From: Rikenellaceae bacterium
Lineage (GTDB): Bacteria; Bacteroidota; Bacteroidia; Bacteroidales; UBA932
Assembly (NCBI GenBank): GCA_900771005.1
Contig: CAAGMI010000061.1
Span: 1-64,000 of the forward strand
Direction of reading: 5' to 3'
DNA length: 64,000 nucleotides
Program-made: the position numbers and the translations under genes
The notes under the pieces: generated by a model
Databases searched by the model: none
Seen by the model: only the letters and a program-made list of their open reading frames with translations
What the model was told of the DNA's origin: nothing
Part shown: one piece after another, positions 37,219 through 45,653 of the stretch
How the letters are laid out: each line of letters begins with the position of its first letter
How positions within the stretch are numbered: the first letter of the stretch is position 1

Positions 37219-38010
37219 CTATTTAAGGAGAAGACCGAATCTCAGATTGACCGGAGGCCTTGCGCCACGGACACAGTCAACCATTGCCTCGTCAAATCCA
37301 TAATGGAATTGGGCATAGATGCATAGGGGGAAATCTTTGAAAAGCCTGTATGCGGCACTGGCCGTGACGTTGGCTATGCTTTCGTTGATAATGGGCGTCA
37401 CGCTTGCCTTGGCATGGAAACGGTCATTGTCATAACTGTAGTTGAAAGTGGCGAATCCCAGATAATAGACGAAGAGGTCAAGAGAAAACAATTTCTGTAT
37501 TTCCGGATAATCGATGATTCCCGTTCCCACGCCTATCCTGGCCTCAATTTCAAAACTGCTGAAACCCACAGGCTTTGTCCAGGAAGCATACAGATAATTC
37601 ATTGCCCGGCTAAGATCATCAAATGTGCCGTCCGTCACCGGACTGCCGAAATACGGACGCCCGTTCGACCTGTGTTCGATTCCCAGCAACAACCTGTCTC
37701 CCTTCTGGTATCTTTTCTCAAAATAGAACCCGGGCATATAGGAATTGTCCTTGAACGGAGCGGATTCTGCAAAGATATTCCATACAGAAATCTGAGTGTA
37801 ACCCAGATAACATCTCCAGTCATTTTGCATCCGGATAGGCTTTATTTTAACGCTTAACTGGAATTTGACATCCGCGGTGTTCTTGTTCACTTCTCTATCC
37901 ATAGGGATTCCGCCGATGAAATAAACATCCCGGAACTCGGATAAGAAACCTTCCTGCGCATTGGCAAAAGAACTGATCAGAAGGAGGACTGCGAATAAAA
38001 AGCGTTTCAT
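37219..38010 (-). CDS. pldA: Outer-membrane phospholipase A (OMPLA/PldA family)
   Basis: The 263-residue protein has a signal peptide (MKRFLFAVLLLISSFANAQ) and a beta-barrel pattern throughout. The OMPLA hallmarks are in place: YTQISVW, ESAPFKDNSYMPGFYF, then GIEHRSNGR with catalytic His113 and Ser115, and SRAMNYLY with Asn138. The His-to-Asn spacing is about 11 residues longer than in E. coli. The enzyme hydrolyses phospholipids that reach the outer leaflet, using calcium and dimerising. It lies 38 bases downstream of the LytTR regulator gene on the same strand. The start is MKRF at 38010. Confidence 0.85.
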   Translation of the reverse strand: MKRFLFAVLLLISSFANAQEGFLSEFRDVYFIGGIPMDREVNKNTADVKFQLSVKIKPIRMQNDWRCYLGYTQISVWNIFAESAPFKDNSYMPGFYFEKRYQKGDRLLLGIEHRSNGRPYFGSPVTDGTFDDLSRAMNYLYASWTKPVGFSSFEIEARIGVGTGIIDYPEIQKLFSLDLFVYYLGFATFNYSYDNDRFHAKASVTPIINESIANVTASAAYRLFKDFPLCIYAQFHYGFDEAMVDCVRGARPPVNLRFGLLLK

Positions 38011-38048
38011 CTTGTATTGCAAGTATCAATGTAAAACCGGACTGCTGA

Positions 38049-38930
38049 CTAGCCGTGCAGGGCTTTGCGGAGAGTTTCTATGTTGGCCTTGGAGACAGGG
38101 ACAGTCCTGTCGATGCTGAAAAGATGCAGCTGACAGCCGGCCGAGTTGCCTTCCACGTGAGTGATGAAACGTGTATTCACCAGAAATGCGCGGTGTGAGT
38201 GAATGAGAAACGGATATTCGGAAAGCATCTCCTCGACGTTCTTGAGTGTGTTGCGGATTCTTTTCTGTTTGAGGTCTCCATCAAGGAAATACCATATGCT
38301 GAGATAGTTCGCTACCGATTCTATGTAAAGAATCTCCGAAGGGGATACAGTCAGGGAATCTTTGGAATCGCCCGTAATATCTATGGCGTCCGACTTTATT
38401 TCAGGTATGCACTCTGTTTTGTCGATGGCTTCATTGAGGGCAAGAAGTTCCTGGATTTTGTGCTCTTTTATCCTGCTTTTTGTGAGAAAATACCAGTATA
38501 TGGTTACGAAAATGCACCATACGACATCCTGTGCCGCATTGTCCAGATACCATTTCAATGTAAAAGTCCCGTTTTGGTCGATCCAGAAATAGTACCAATG
38601 TTCCCAACCGTGCCTGATGATGGTGAAATACTGTCCGATGGCCGCCGATAAAATAATAATCAGACATAACAGTATGATAGCTTCCCGCTTGGCCTGATAC
38701 GGCCAGTTCTTCGAGTAGTCGGAAGGGAGATGAAAAATATCGGTGACTATGATTTCAGCGAGTATTGAGACCAGGAAAATCAATGTGCAGCATCCCAGGC
38801 TCTGCAAGTACCAAAGTGAATCCACGACATAGTTCTGTATGCCCCAGGGCTTCATCAGGGTAAAGAACGTGAAAAAACCTAAGGCAAGCATTACGTAGTC
38901 TCTTACTATTATTCCGGGAATCTTTTTCAT
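38049..38930 (-). CDS. Membrane-anchored LytTR-domain transcription regulator
   Basis: The 293-residue protein has four membrane helices in the first ~170 residues (DYVMLALGFFTFFTLM, LGCCTLIFLVSILAEIIV, IILLCLIIILSAAIGQYF, VVWCIFVTIYWYFL). A LytTR DNA-binding domain follows (about residues 195-290; LTVSPSEILYIESVANYLSIW, PFLIHSHRAFLVN). No receiver domain is present, so signal sensing is presumably through the membrane part. It diverges from a receptor gene at 39107 and precedes pldA. Both are plausible targets, from position alone. Confidence 0.88.
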   Translation of the reverse strand: MKKIPGIIVRDYVMLALGFFTFFTLMKPWGIQNYVVDSLWYLQSLGCCTLIFLVSILAEIIVTDIFHLPSDYSKNWPYQAKREAIILLCLIIILSAAIGQYFTIIRHGWEHWYYFWIDQNGTFTLKWYLDNAAQDVVWCIFVTIYWYFLTKSRIKEHKIQELLALNEAIDKTECIPEIKSDAIDITGDSKDSLTVSPSEILYIESVANYLSIWYFLDGDLKQKRIRNTLKNVEEMLSEYPFLIHSHRAFLVNTRFITHVEGNSAGCQLHLFSIDRTVPVSKANIETLRKALHG

Positions 38931-38936
38931 CACATA

Positions 38937-38944
38937 CAAAAATA
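38937..38944 (-). promoter_or_regulatory. -7 box of the LytTR regulator
   Basis: On the minus strand it reads TATTTTTG, 6 bases before the ATG at 38930, which predicts a leaderless transcript. Confidence 0.62.
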
Positions 38945-39073
38945 CGCATTATAGTCGTGCCTGCAATAGGTCAGGGATGATTGGAAAAAGCGGAGGGACA
39001 GTTGGAAAATGCCAAGTGTCCCTTGATGCCTTGCTTTCTATCCCAGTCCGTTTGCATTGAATTAGCCGTGATA

Positions 39074-39081
39074 TATTTTTG
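39074..39081 (+). promoter_or_regulatory. -7 box of the receptor gene at 39107
   Basis: TATTTTTG lies 25 bases before the ATG at 39107. The 130 bases between this box and the LytTR box could hold LytTR sites; no clear direct repeat was identified by eye. Confidence 0.6.
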
Positions 39082-39106
39082 CCATGCAAATTACATTTAG
39101 CAAGAT

Positions 39107-41482
39107 ATGAAAAGAATCACCTTGGCTATTTCCGCCGCATTGTTCTTCTGCTTTTTTCTTTGCGCCCAGCCGGCAAGCAAGATAAAAGGAACTGTCTTTG
39201 ATGAAAACTCTTCTCCTATGGAGTTTGCGACAGTCGCTGTCATTTCGCTTCCGGACTCGGCTATAGTTGCCGGTTGCGTTACTGACGGGAGCGGCGCATT
39301 TGATATGGAATGCCCTGCAGGAGCATCGTTGGTACAAGTATCAATGATCGGCTACAAACCGGTTGAACTGTCAGTGGATGCCTTCACTTCAGAACAGAAC
39401 ATCAAGTTGTCACTTGATTCCAGGATGCTTGACGGTGCAGTCATAAGCGCTCAGCTGCCAAGGACTGAAATAAAAGGGGATGCTATCGTGACAAATATAG
39501 CAGGGTCGGCCCTGGAGCACACTGGCAATGCCCTTGACGTAATCGGCAAAGTGCCTGGAATGATAAACAGGAACGGAACACTTGAAGTAATAGGACGTGG
39601 AACGCCCGAATATTATATCAACGGAAGGAAGATCACGGACGCATCGGAACTCCGCAATCTTATGTCCGAGGACATAAAATCCATTGACGTGGTGTCCAAT
39701 CCGGGAGCACTATACGGTGGAAACATACGTGCAATAGTGCGTATCCGTACGGTAAAGCGACAGGGTGACGGCTTCAGTTTCGCTCTGACCAGTCAGGCCA
39801 AGCAGCACGTTTACAATTGCAATGACTTCGAACCCTCCTGGTCAGTACTTGACTTGAACTACAGGACAGGCGGTTGGGATTTCTTCGGCAAACTGGTCTA
39901 TTGGAACCAGCGTAATTATCAGATCAGCTCTATCGATGGAATGACTTTTCTGGAAAATCCCGGTGGATACCACGATTTCCGGGAAACGGGAGATCTTGAC
40001 AACAGAAGTCATAACGGCGGATTTCAGTACGTAGGTGGAGCGAACTGGCAGATTGATGATAAGAACTTTCTCGGTTTCAAATTCGGTTATGACCATAATA
40101 TAATAGGATCAAACCGCCTTTTGATGGATACTGACATATTCATTGACGATGTTCAGACGGACCGGACTTCTTCTGTAAGCGATACGGAGATTCCCTTATC
40201 GACCCAATGGACAGGCAATGTCTACTATGACGGTACGATAGGGGAGTTCGGTGTCAACTTCAACGCTGATTTCGTGGACGCTCGTACGGATTCTTTCTCG
40301 GAAATCCATGAGCACAGCTGGATATCTCCGGCGGAACTTTCTTCACATTCCATTGCGCGCACCACGCTCGGAGCAGGAAAAATAATAATTTCTCATCCTA
40401 TAGGGAAAGGTTCGCTACAGTTCGGAGCGGAAGAAACTTATGTCTCGGCAGGACAGACATATTCCATAACCCTTGAGGATATTCCTGCTACTGATGCGTC
40501 CCTGACGGAAAACACCATTGCCGGTTTCGCAGAATACTCGATAACGCTTCCTTTCGGGCAACTGGGCGTAGGTCTGCGATACGAGCATACGGATTTTGCG
40601 TACTATGACCATTTGAAGGCAGACTCCAAGCTCAATCGTCCGGACGACAACTGGTTTCCGTCTTTCAATTTCGCCACCATGGCCGGGCCGGTAGGCATCT
40701 CTCTTTCCTACACGGGCAAGACCCAGCGTCCGAACTATGGCATGCTCACCACAGAAGTGTTTTACAACAACCGGTACTGCTATCAGACCGGAGACCCGAA
40801 ACTCCTGAACGAAAAGCATCGTACGGCAGCTCTGAATGCAAATTGGAAGTGGCTGACTTTCAGCTCAAATTATGAGAGAGTGGATAACTTCTTCGTTCAG
40901 TGGGCGGTTCCGTACAAGGACCAGGGAGTTGTAATGATAAAGAATGCGAATCTTGGGGTGCCAATGCGCAAAATGAATTTTTATCTTATTTCATCGCCTT
41001 CCATAGGTATCTGGAGCCCTGTTTACACACTGGGAGTGCAGAAGCAATTCCTTACACTTGCCGTCGATGATCCCCGTGCTGAGGGTGGGATACGAACTCT
41101 TTACCTCAACAAGCCTATGTACCTGCTACAACTCAACAATGCCTTCCGTTTCAAGCACAGCTGGGTTCTTAATGCGGATTACTATTACTACAGCAGGATG
41201 AATACTTCCATTGCGGAAGTTTACAGACCTATACAAAACGCAACTCTCAGCATTCAGAAGTCTTTTTTTAAGGATGATGCGCTGACCCTGACCCTGACTT
41301 GGGCGGATATCTTCAACTCCTCAGTCGTTTATGCCAGGACGGATTATGGAAGATATTTCATTGATCAGTCGAATGACAACTACAATACATATCTAACATT
41401 CCGCCTATCCTATCGCTTCAATAGTGCAGGCAGCAAGTACAAGGGAACCGGTGCCGGACAGGATGCGAAGAACAGACTATGA
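39107..41482 (+). CDS. Outer-membrane beta-barrel receptor with carboxypeptidase-like domain
   Basis: The 791-residue protein has a signal peptide (ITLAISAALFFCFFLCAQ). A CarboxypepD_reg-like domain follows (IKGTVFDENSSPMEFATVAV, VQVSMIGYKP). Next is a plug-like region (EHTGNALDVIGKVPGM, GTPEYYINGRKI, IKSIDVVSNPGALYGG), and then a barrel of ~550 residues. This is the Bacteroidota 'outer membrane beta-barrel family' related to TonB-dependent receptors. No SusD partner is adjacent, so glycan import through a Sus-type system is unlikely. It faces away from a LytTR regulator gene that may control it. Confidence 0.85.
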   Translation: MKRITLAISAALFFCFFLCAQPASKIKGTVFDENSSPMEFATVAVISLPDSAIVAGCVTDGSGAFDMECPAGASLVQVSMIGYKPVELSVDAFTSEQNIKLSLDSRMLDGAVISAQLPRTEIKGDAIVTNIAGSALEHTGNALDVIGKVPGMINRNGTLEVIGRGTPEYYINGRKITDASELRNLMSEDIKSIDVVSNPGALYGGNIRAIVRIRTVKRQGDGFSFALTSQAKQHVYNCNDFEPSWSVLDLNYRTGGWDFFGKLVYWNQRNYQISSIDGMTFLENPGGYHDFRETGDLDNRSHNGGFQYVGGANWQIDDKNFLGFKFGYDHNIIGSNRLLMDTDIFIDDVQTDRTSSVSDTEIPLSTQWTGNVYYDGTIGEFGVNFNADFVDARTDSFSEIHEHSWISPAELSSHSIARTTLGAGKIIISHPIGKGSLQFGAEETYVSAGQTYSITLEDIPATDASLTENTIAGFAEYSITLPFGQLGVGLRYEHTDFAYYDHLKADSKLNRPDDNWFPSFNFATMAGPVGISLSYTGKTQRPNYGMLTTEVFYNNRYCYQTGDPKLLNEKHRTAALNANWKWLTFSSNYERVDNFFVQWAVPYKDQGVVMIKNANLGVPMRKMNFYLISSPSIGIWSPVYTLGVQKQFLTLAVDDPRAEGGIRTLYLNKPMYLLQLNNAFRFKHSWVLNADYYYYSRMNTSIAEVYRPIQNATLSIQKSFFKDDALTLTLTWADIFNSSVVYARTDYGRYFIDQSNDNYNTYLTFRLSYRFNSAGSKYKGTGAGQDAKNRL

Positions 41483-41533
41483 ACCGGACCTATCGTCTGA
41501 GAGCCCATCTGTTTTCATCTATTTCAGTTCCCG

Positions 41534-42145
41534 TCACAAGTCGATAACGGTCTTTTCCCATTCAACTTTGAGATGCGGGGTTACATTCAACACGGTCTTG
41601 TTGGACTTCAGGAGTGAAAGTGTGCTGAAGAACTGAGTCGAAATCATCCCGCTTATCAATTCTTCCGGGTAATCTTCCGGCGACTGTGTGGCAAGGACTG
41701 CAATCCCGCAGGTGAAAGCCCAGAGTTGACGGTACAGTACCAGGACTTGATCGTCTGTCAGTTGATATGATTCCTTTATTTCATCCAAGCACTTCAGTGC
41801 CATTAAAGGAGCATTGTCCAGAAGGCTGTTCCCCCGTTCCAGAAACAATTGGAAGATGTTCTGCTCCTGCTTGGCAAAGCGGATGAGTCTCATGCCGTAT
41901 TCCTTGAACGCCGGTTGATATTCGAGAACGTCTTTCACATAGTCTGAGAACAAATCGGCTGCCGCCTGTCTCACTGCAATCTGGATTTCGTCCATATCCT
42001 CAAAGACGGTGAATATTGGGCTGAGCGAGCACTTGAGCTGTTTGCTCAATGCACGTGCCGAAAGCGCTTCAACACCTTGTTTGCGGATGACCTCAAGCCC
42101 GGCTGCGGCAATTGTTTCCTTTGAGAAGAATGCGGATCTTGGCAT
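41534..42145 (-). CDS. TetR/AcrR-family transcription regulator
   Basis: The 203-residue protein starts with a TetR-type helix-turn-helix (about residues 8-55; TIAAAGLEVIRKQGVEALSARALSKQL) followed by a helical ligand/dimer domain. A ~130-base run upstream of the divergent protease fusion gene contains two copies of an AACA-N2-TGTT palindrome on its own transcript side, a likely operator for auto-repression. It converges on the receptor gene with a ~50-base gap. Ligand unknown. Confidence 0.88.
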   Translation of the reverse strand: MPRSAFFSKETIAAAGLEVIRKQGVEALSARALSKQLKCSLSPIFTVFEDMDEIQIAVRQAAADLFSDYVKDVLEYQPAFKEYGMRLIRFAKQEQNIFQLFLERGNSLLDNAPLMALKCLDEIKESYQLTDDQVLVLYRQLWAFTCGIAVLATQSPEDYPEELISGMISTQFFSTLSLLKSNKTVLNVTPHLKVEWEKTVIDL

Positions 42146-42149
42146 TTAA

Positions 42150-42174
42150 GAACATTTGTTTTAGAACATCTGTT
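42150..42174. promoter_or_regulatory. Candidate TetR operator: two palindromes in tandem
   Basis: GAACATTTGTT (42150-42160) and GAACATCTGTT (42164-42174) repeat with a 14-base period. Each contains an AACA-N2-TGTT inverted repeat. They lie just downstream of the tetR -7 box and before its ATG, the usual place for an auto-repressor. Confidence 0.5.
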
Positions 42175-42175
42175 G

Positions 42176-42183
42176 CAAATATA
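42176..42183 (-). promoter_or_regulatory. -7 box of tetR
   Basis: On the minus strand it reads TATATTTG, 30 bases before the ATG at 42145. It is 11 bases from the opposing box. Confidence 0.62.
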
Positions 42184-42194
42184 GACATTATCCG

Positions 42195-42202
42195 TATATT
42201 TG
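42195..42202 (+). promoter_or_regulatory. -7 box of the transglutaminase/S41 gene
   Basis: TATATTTG lies 28 bases before the ATG at 42231. An imperfect palindrome CCAGTATACAGG follows at once and could be a further regulator site. Confidence 0.6.
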
Positions 42203-42230
42203 TCCAGTATACAGGTAAACATTATTCATA

Positions 42231-44642
42231 ATGAAGACTTTTTTTAACATTGCAAGAAATATCTTTGCGGTAATTGGTCTGGTCCTGAGCGTTGCCCTGG
42301 TCATTGTCCTGTGCAGTGGTGAGTATGAAGCAATCCGCGGTCGGTCCCATCAGGAATCAGCAAGCCACATTGAAACCCTGAAACTGTCCGGACCATACGG
42401 CAAGGACAAGATTAAGTTCAACATCCACCCTGTCATCGACACAGAAAGGGCGGCAGAGATAAGGGAATACTTCCAGTTGGACACTCTGTATGACGAAACG
42501 GCATCAACCTGGGAGAAGACATTGGCAATTGCCAGGTTTGTCGCAACCAACATTCCCCACGCCAATCAGACAGTTCAACCGGAGAAGAGAAATGCCATCT
42601 ACTTGTGGGAATATACTAAGAATACCGAGCCGGCTTTCAACTGTAGGTTGCACAGCATAATGATGTTCGAGTTGCTTTCATCCGTAGGGATAGAAGCAAG
42701 CTATATCACCTGTATGCCTGAAGACTGTAATGACACTGACTGCCACGTGGTCAATCAGGTATGGCTCCCTGAGCTCGGGAAATGGGTGATGATAGATTCC
42801 GACTCCGGTGGATTCTACGCGACTGACGGAGACGGCAATCTGCTTTCGTTGCAGGAAATGAGGGAGTTATATATCCAAGGAAAGCCTATTCTATATCACC
42901 CGCAGTTCGCAGAAGCGGGAAGCTCCGACAGCTGGTACTATGACTACATGGCCAAGAATACCTATTGGTTCTCCAGCTGGGAGACAATTCATTTTGACCA
43001 GGAGCCGTCTGCAGGGAAAGATGCCGGAAGATATATACATCTTGTTCCCAAAGGTTTCAAGCCGTTCGGTATCAATAGCAAAGACATAGTGACAAGTGAT
43101 ACCGGGCAGTTCTGGGCGGCTCCGGGCCAGCTGGCTGCGCTTCTCCTAGAAGACTTCGATTACTTCTTCCGGGCTTTCGAGCAAACTCATCCCGACCCTT
43201 ATTCCACTTTCGGCGGTGAAAGGAAATTCCATAAAAAGGTAAAAGCCCTCCGACACGTGTTGAGCCGCGACGAAGGTTTGAATGCTGACCGCCTGCAAGC
43301 GGAAATCGCCCGCTTCCTCATACCTCTTCACGATGGCCATACATATTGCGGCCAGATGAAATACTCCTATGATTCCGAAGTGAAATACCTGCCGCTGAAT
43401 CTGCGGACCATGACAGACGGATTCTTTGTATGGAGCGCTCTGGAAGACTTCAAGGGGCTGCTTGGGGCGGAAGTCCTGAGCATCGGAGGTCTGCCGCTGG
43501 ACAAGTTGATGGACAGGCTGGCTGAATATGTCCCTTCCGAGAATCTCTATGGCCTGTACAGTGCCGTCAGCGGCTGGAAGATGAACAGCGCCATCCTTTC
43601 GCTGATGCTTGATGATTTTGACGGAGAAAAGGTGGAGATTGGCCTTAGGACCGTTTCCGGTGCTGATACTACTGCGGTTATACCGTTGCTTGCTGATGGG
43701 GAGATGCAGACAGCTTCTTTTAGTTCAATGCCGACAGACCATCGTTTCCCTTCATCGAATTTTGAGTACAGATGGGCAGATAAAGAGAGGGGAGTGATGG
43801 CTTTCCGATGCAGCCATATAGTCTCACGCGATTGCCTTCAGTATATATTGGACCATGGAATGGGTGAATACGAGGCTATCAAGAACTGGGCGTTTCCGGA
43901 TACGCCTCTTGAGGAAATTCCGTCCATTGCCGAGCGTTTCGGAAGTATGCTGGCCGAGATGAAGGAAGCGGGTGCCCAGCATCTCATCATTGACCTTCGT
44001 GGCAACGGAGGAGGTTGGAGCCCGATAGTGTATCCTGTCCTGTATCAGCTTTATGGTGACGAGTATCTTACCACGGATCTGGGATGCCGCTATGAAACAA
44101 GGCTTTCCGAGCTGTATCTGCAGAAGAACAACGCAACTTTGGAAGGATACAATGAGTGGCGGGGAACTTCATATAACATCGGAGACTTGATGTCAGGCGA
44201 TTATGAAACGGCACCTGATGTCATCAGTGACAGCCTCAGGAACGCCATCATTGACAGCTATATGTGTCTGAATAAGGATATGCTCCGAGCCCAGGACGGT
44301 GAGTCGCTTTACAGGCCAGAGCACATATATGTAGTGACAAACGAGGACACTTTCAGCGCGGCGTTCCATTTTACATATATGCTGTGGAAGATGGGAGCCA
44401 CGATTGTGGGTGTACCAAGTTCGCAGGCTCCTAACACGTATATGGAATCCACTCCATTCACCCTGCCGAACACAGGTATCCAGTGCTCTGTTTCCAATGC
44501 CATCCAGCGGTTTTTTCCTGCCGATGACCCTCGCGAGAAGGTCTTCTGGCCGGACTGGGCACCGACTTGGGAAGATTACAGGCGCCTCGGTTTCGACTCC
44601 CGCGCAGACCTGTTGTATATCCTTGAGAGAATATCCGAATGA
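42231..44642 (+). CDS. Fusion of a transglutaminase-like and an S41 protease-like domain
   Basis: The 803-residue protein has an N-terminal membrane helix (IFAVIGLVLSVALVIVLCSG). Residues ~85-200 form a transglutaminase-like domain: Cys138 in FNCRLHS, His172 in DCHVVNQVW and Asp189 in VMIDSDSG give the triad. Residues ~295-790 match an S41-type (C-terminal-processing/tricorn-like) protease region. LIIDLRGNGGGWSP and NEDTFSAAFHF with Ser709 are the family blocks; the Lys of CtpA-type enzymes is not seen, so it may use the tricorn-type mechanism. Divergent from tetR and first of a gene set with two GNAT enzymes. A periplasmic peptide-processing role is inferred. Confidence 0.78.
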   Translation: MKTFFNIARNIFAVIGLVLSVALVIVLCSGEYEAIRGRSHQESASHIETLKLSGPYGKDKIKFNIHPVIDTERAAEIREYFQLDTLYDETASTWEKTLAIARFVATNIPHANQTVQPEKRNAIYLWEYTKNTEPAFNCRLHSIMMFELLSSVGIEASYITCMPEDCNDTDCHVVNQVWLPELGKWVMIDSDSGGFYATDGDGNLLSLQEMRELYIQGKPILYHPQFAEAGSSDSWYYDYMAKNTYWFSSWETIHFDQEPSAGKDAGRYIHLVPKGFKPFGINSKDIVTSDTGQFWAAPGQLAALLLEDFDYFFRAFEQTHPDPYSTFGGERKFHKKVKALRHVLSRDEGLNADRLQAEIARFLIPLHDGHTYCGQMKYSYDSEVKYLPLNLRTMTDGFFVWSALEDFKGLLGAEVLSIGGLPLDKLMDRLAEYVPSENLYGLYSAVSGWKMNSAILSLMLDDFDGEKVEIGLRTVSGADTTAVIPLLADGEMQTASFSSMPTDHRFPSSNFEYRWADKERGVMAFRCSHIVSRDCLQYILDHGMGEYEAIKNWAFPDTPLEEIPSIAERFGSMLAEMKEAGAQHLIIDLRGNGGGWSPIVYPVLYQLYGDEYLTTDLGCRYETRLSELYLQKNNATLEGYNEWRGTSYNIGDLMSGDYETAPDVISDSLRNAIIDSYMCLNKDMLRAQDGESLYRPEHIYVVTNEDTFSAAFHFTYMLWKMGATIVGVPSSQAPNTYMESTPFTLPNTGIQCSVSNAIQRFFPADDPREKVFWPDWAPTWEDYRRLGFDSRADLLYILERISE

Positions 44643-45097
44643 GGTCACAATATCAGATTATCCGTCTTGCTGACCGGCCGGAACTCAAGGACCGTGCGGC
44701 ACAGTGGTTCTCCGAAAAGTGGAGCATTCCCAAGGAGACGTATCTGGAAAGCATCGAAGAGTCATTCAGATCCGTCGTGCCAAGCTGGTACGTTTGTCTT
44801 GACGGGGAGAAGATTATAGCAGGTATGGGTGTCATTGAGAACGACTTTCACGACAGAAAGGACCTTGCCCCGAATGTCTGCGCCGTGTTTACTGAAAATG
44901 GATATCGCTGCCGTGGAATTGCCGGAAAGCTGCTCGATTTTGTTTGCGGCGACATGGCGTTGAAAGGCATCCGGACCCTTTATCTGCTGACCGACCATAC
45001 AAGTTTCTATGAGCGGTATGGCTGGGAGTTCCATTGCCTGGCAATGGGAGATGGCGAGGACGAGCCTTCCAGGATATACATCCATCGGCAGGAATAG
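44639..45097 (+). CDS. GNAT-family N-acetyltransferase
   Basis: The 152-residue protein has the GNAT fold. The acetyl-CoA pyrophosphate loop is NGYRCRGIAGKLLDF, and the C-terminal LYLLTDHTSFYERYGWEF is typical of GNAT proteins. The ATG overlaps the stop of the protease fusion (ATGA), so the two are coupled. Substrate unknown; small-molecule detoxification or protein acetylation are both possible. Confidence 0.88.
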   Translation: MRSQYQIIRLADRPELKDRAAQWFSEKWSIPKETYLESIEESFRSVVPSWYVCLDGEKIIAGMGVIENDFHDRKDLAPNVCAVFTENGYRCRGIAGKLLDFVCGDMALKGIRTLYLLTDHTSFYERYGWEFHCLAMGDGEDEPSRIYIHRQE

Positions 45098-45110
45098 CCG
45101 GTAAATTGAA

Positions 45111-45647
45111 ATGAGTATGCAGGTTTTGGAAACGAAAAGACTGATTCTACGACCTTGGCGCGAATCAGACGCTGAGGCGCTGTTCAAATATGCGTCTGAT
45201 CCGGATGTGGGACCGCGTGCAGGGTGGCCGCCGCATAAATCGGTTGAAGAAAGCCTTGAAATCATACGGACCGTCTTCAGCGGTGAAGGGATGTGGGCCG
45301 TGGAGTCGAAGGAGACATCAGAGGCTATCGGTTGCGTGGGCTATCTTCCGGCAGCATACTCGAACCTTGATATAGAGGAAGACCATTGCGAGGTGGGATA
45401 TTGGATAGCCAAACCTTATTGGAACAAGGGAATCTGCTCCGAGGCGATGTGTGCGGTGGTGGATTACTGTTTCAACGTGAAAGGTTTCTCTGTGCTATGG
45501 GGAGATTATTTCCCGGAGAATCCTGCATCGGGCAAGGTTATGGAGAAATGCGGATTTGTCGATACGGGCAGACAGGTGCTCTGTCCGAACCTCGAAGTTG
45601 GTGGTGACAAGCCGGTCATAGTGATGAGATTGGATTATGCGATATGA
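45111..45647 (+). CDS. GNAT-family N-acetyltransferase, RimJ/RimL type
   Basis: The 178-residue protein is of the RimJ/RimL/SpeG type: MQVLETKRLILRPWRESDAEAL at the start, VGYWIAKPYWNKGICSEAM as the acetyl-CoA loop, and NPASGKVMEKCGFV near the end. It starts 13 bases after the other GNAT gene. It converges on merR with a 6-base gap. Target unknown. Confidence 0.9.
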   Translation: MSMQVLETKRLILRPWRESDAEALFKYASDPDVGPRAGWPPHKSVEESLEIIRTVFSGEGMWAVESKETSEAIGCVGYLPAAYSNLDIEEDHCEVGYWIAKPYWNKGICSEAMCAVVDYCFNVKGFSVLWGDYFPENPASGKVMEKCGFVDTGRQVLCPNLEVGGDKPVIVMRLDYAI

Positions 45648-45653
45648 GTGTAT

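Noticed and set aside
42231..44642. Defence or toxin system built on the transglutaminase/protease fusion
   Set aside because: No effector, immunity or nucleic-acid-binding partner is encoded nearby; neighbours are acetyltransferases and one-component regulators.
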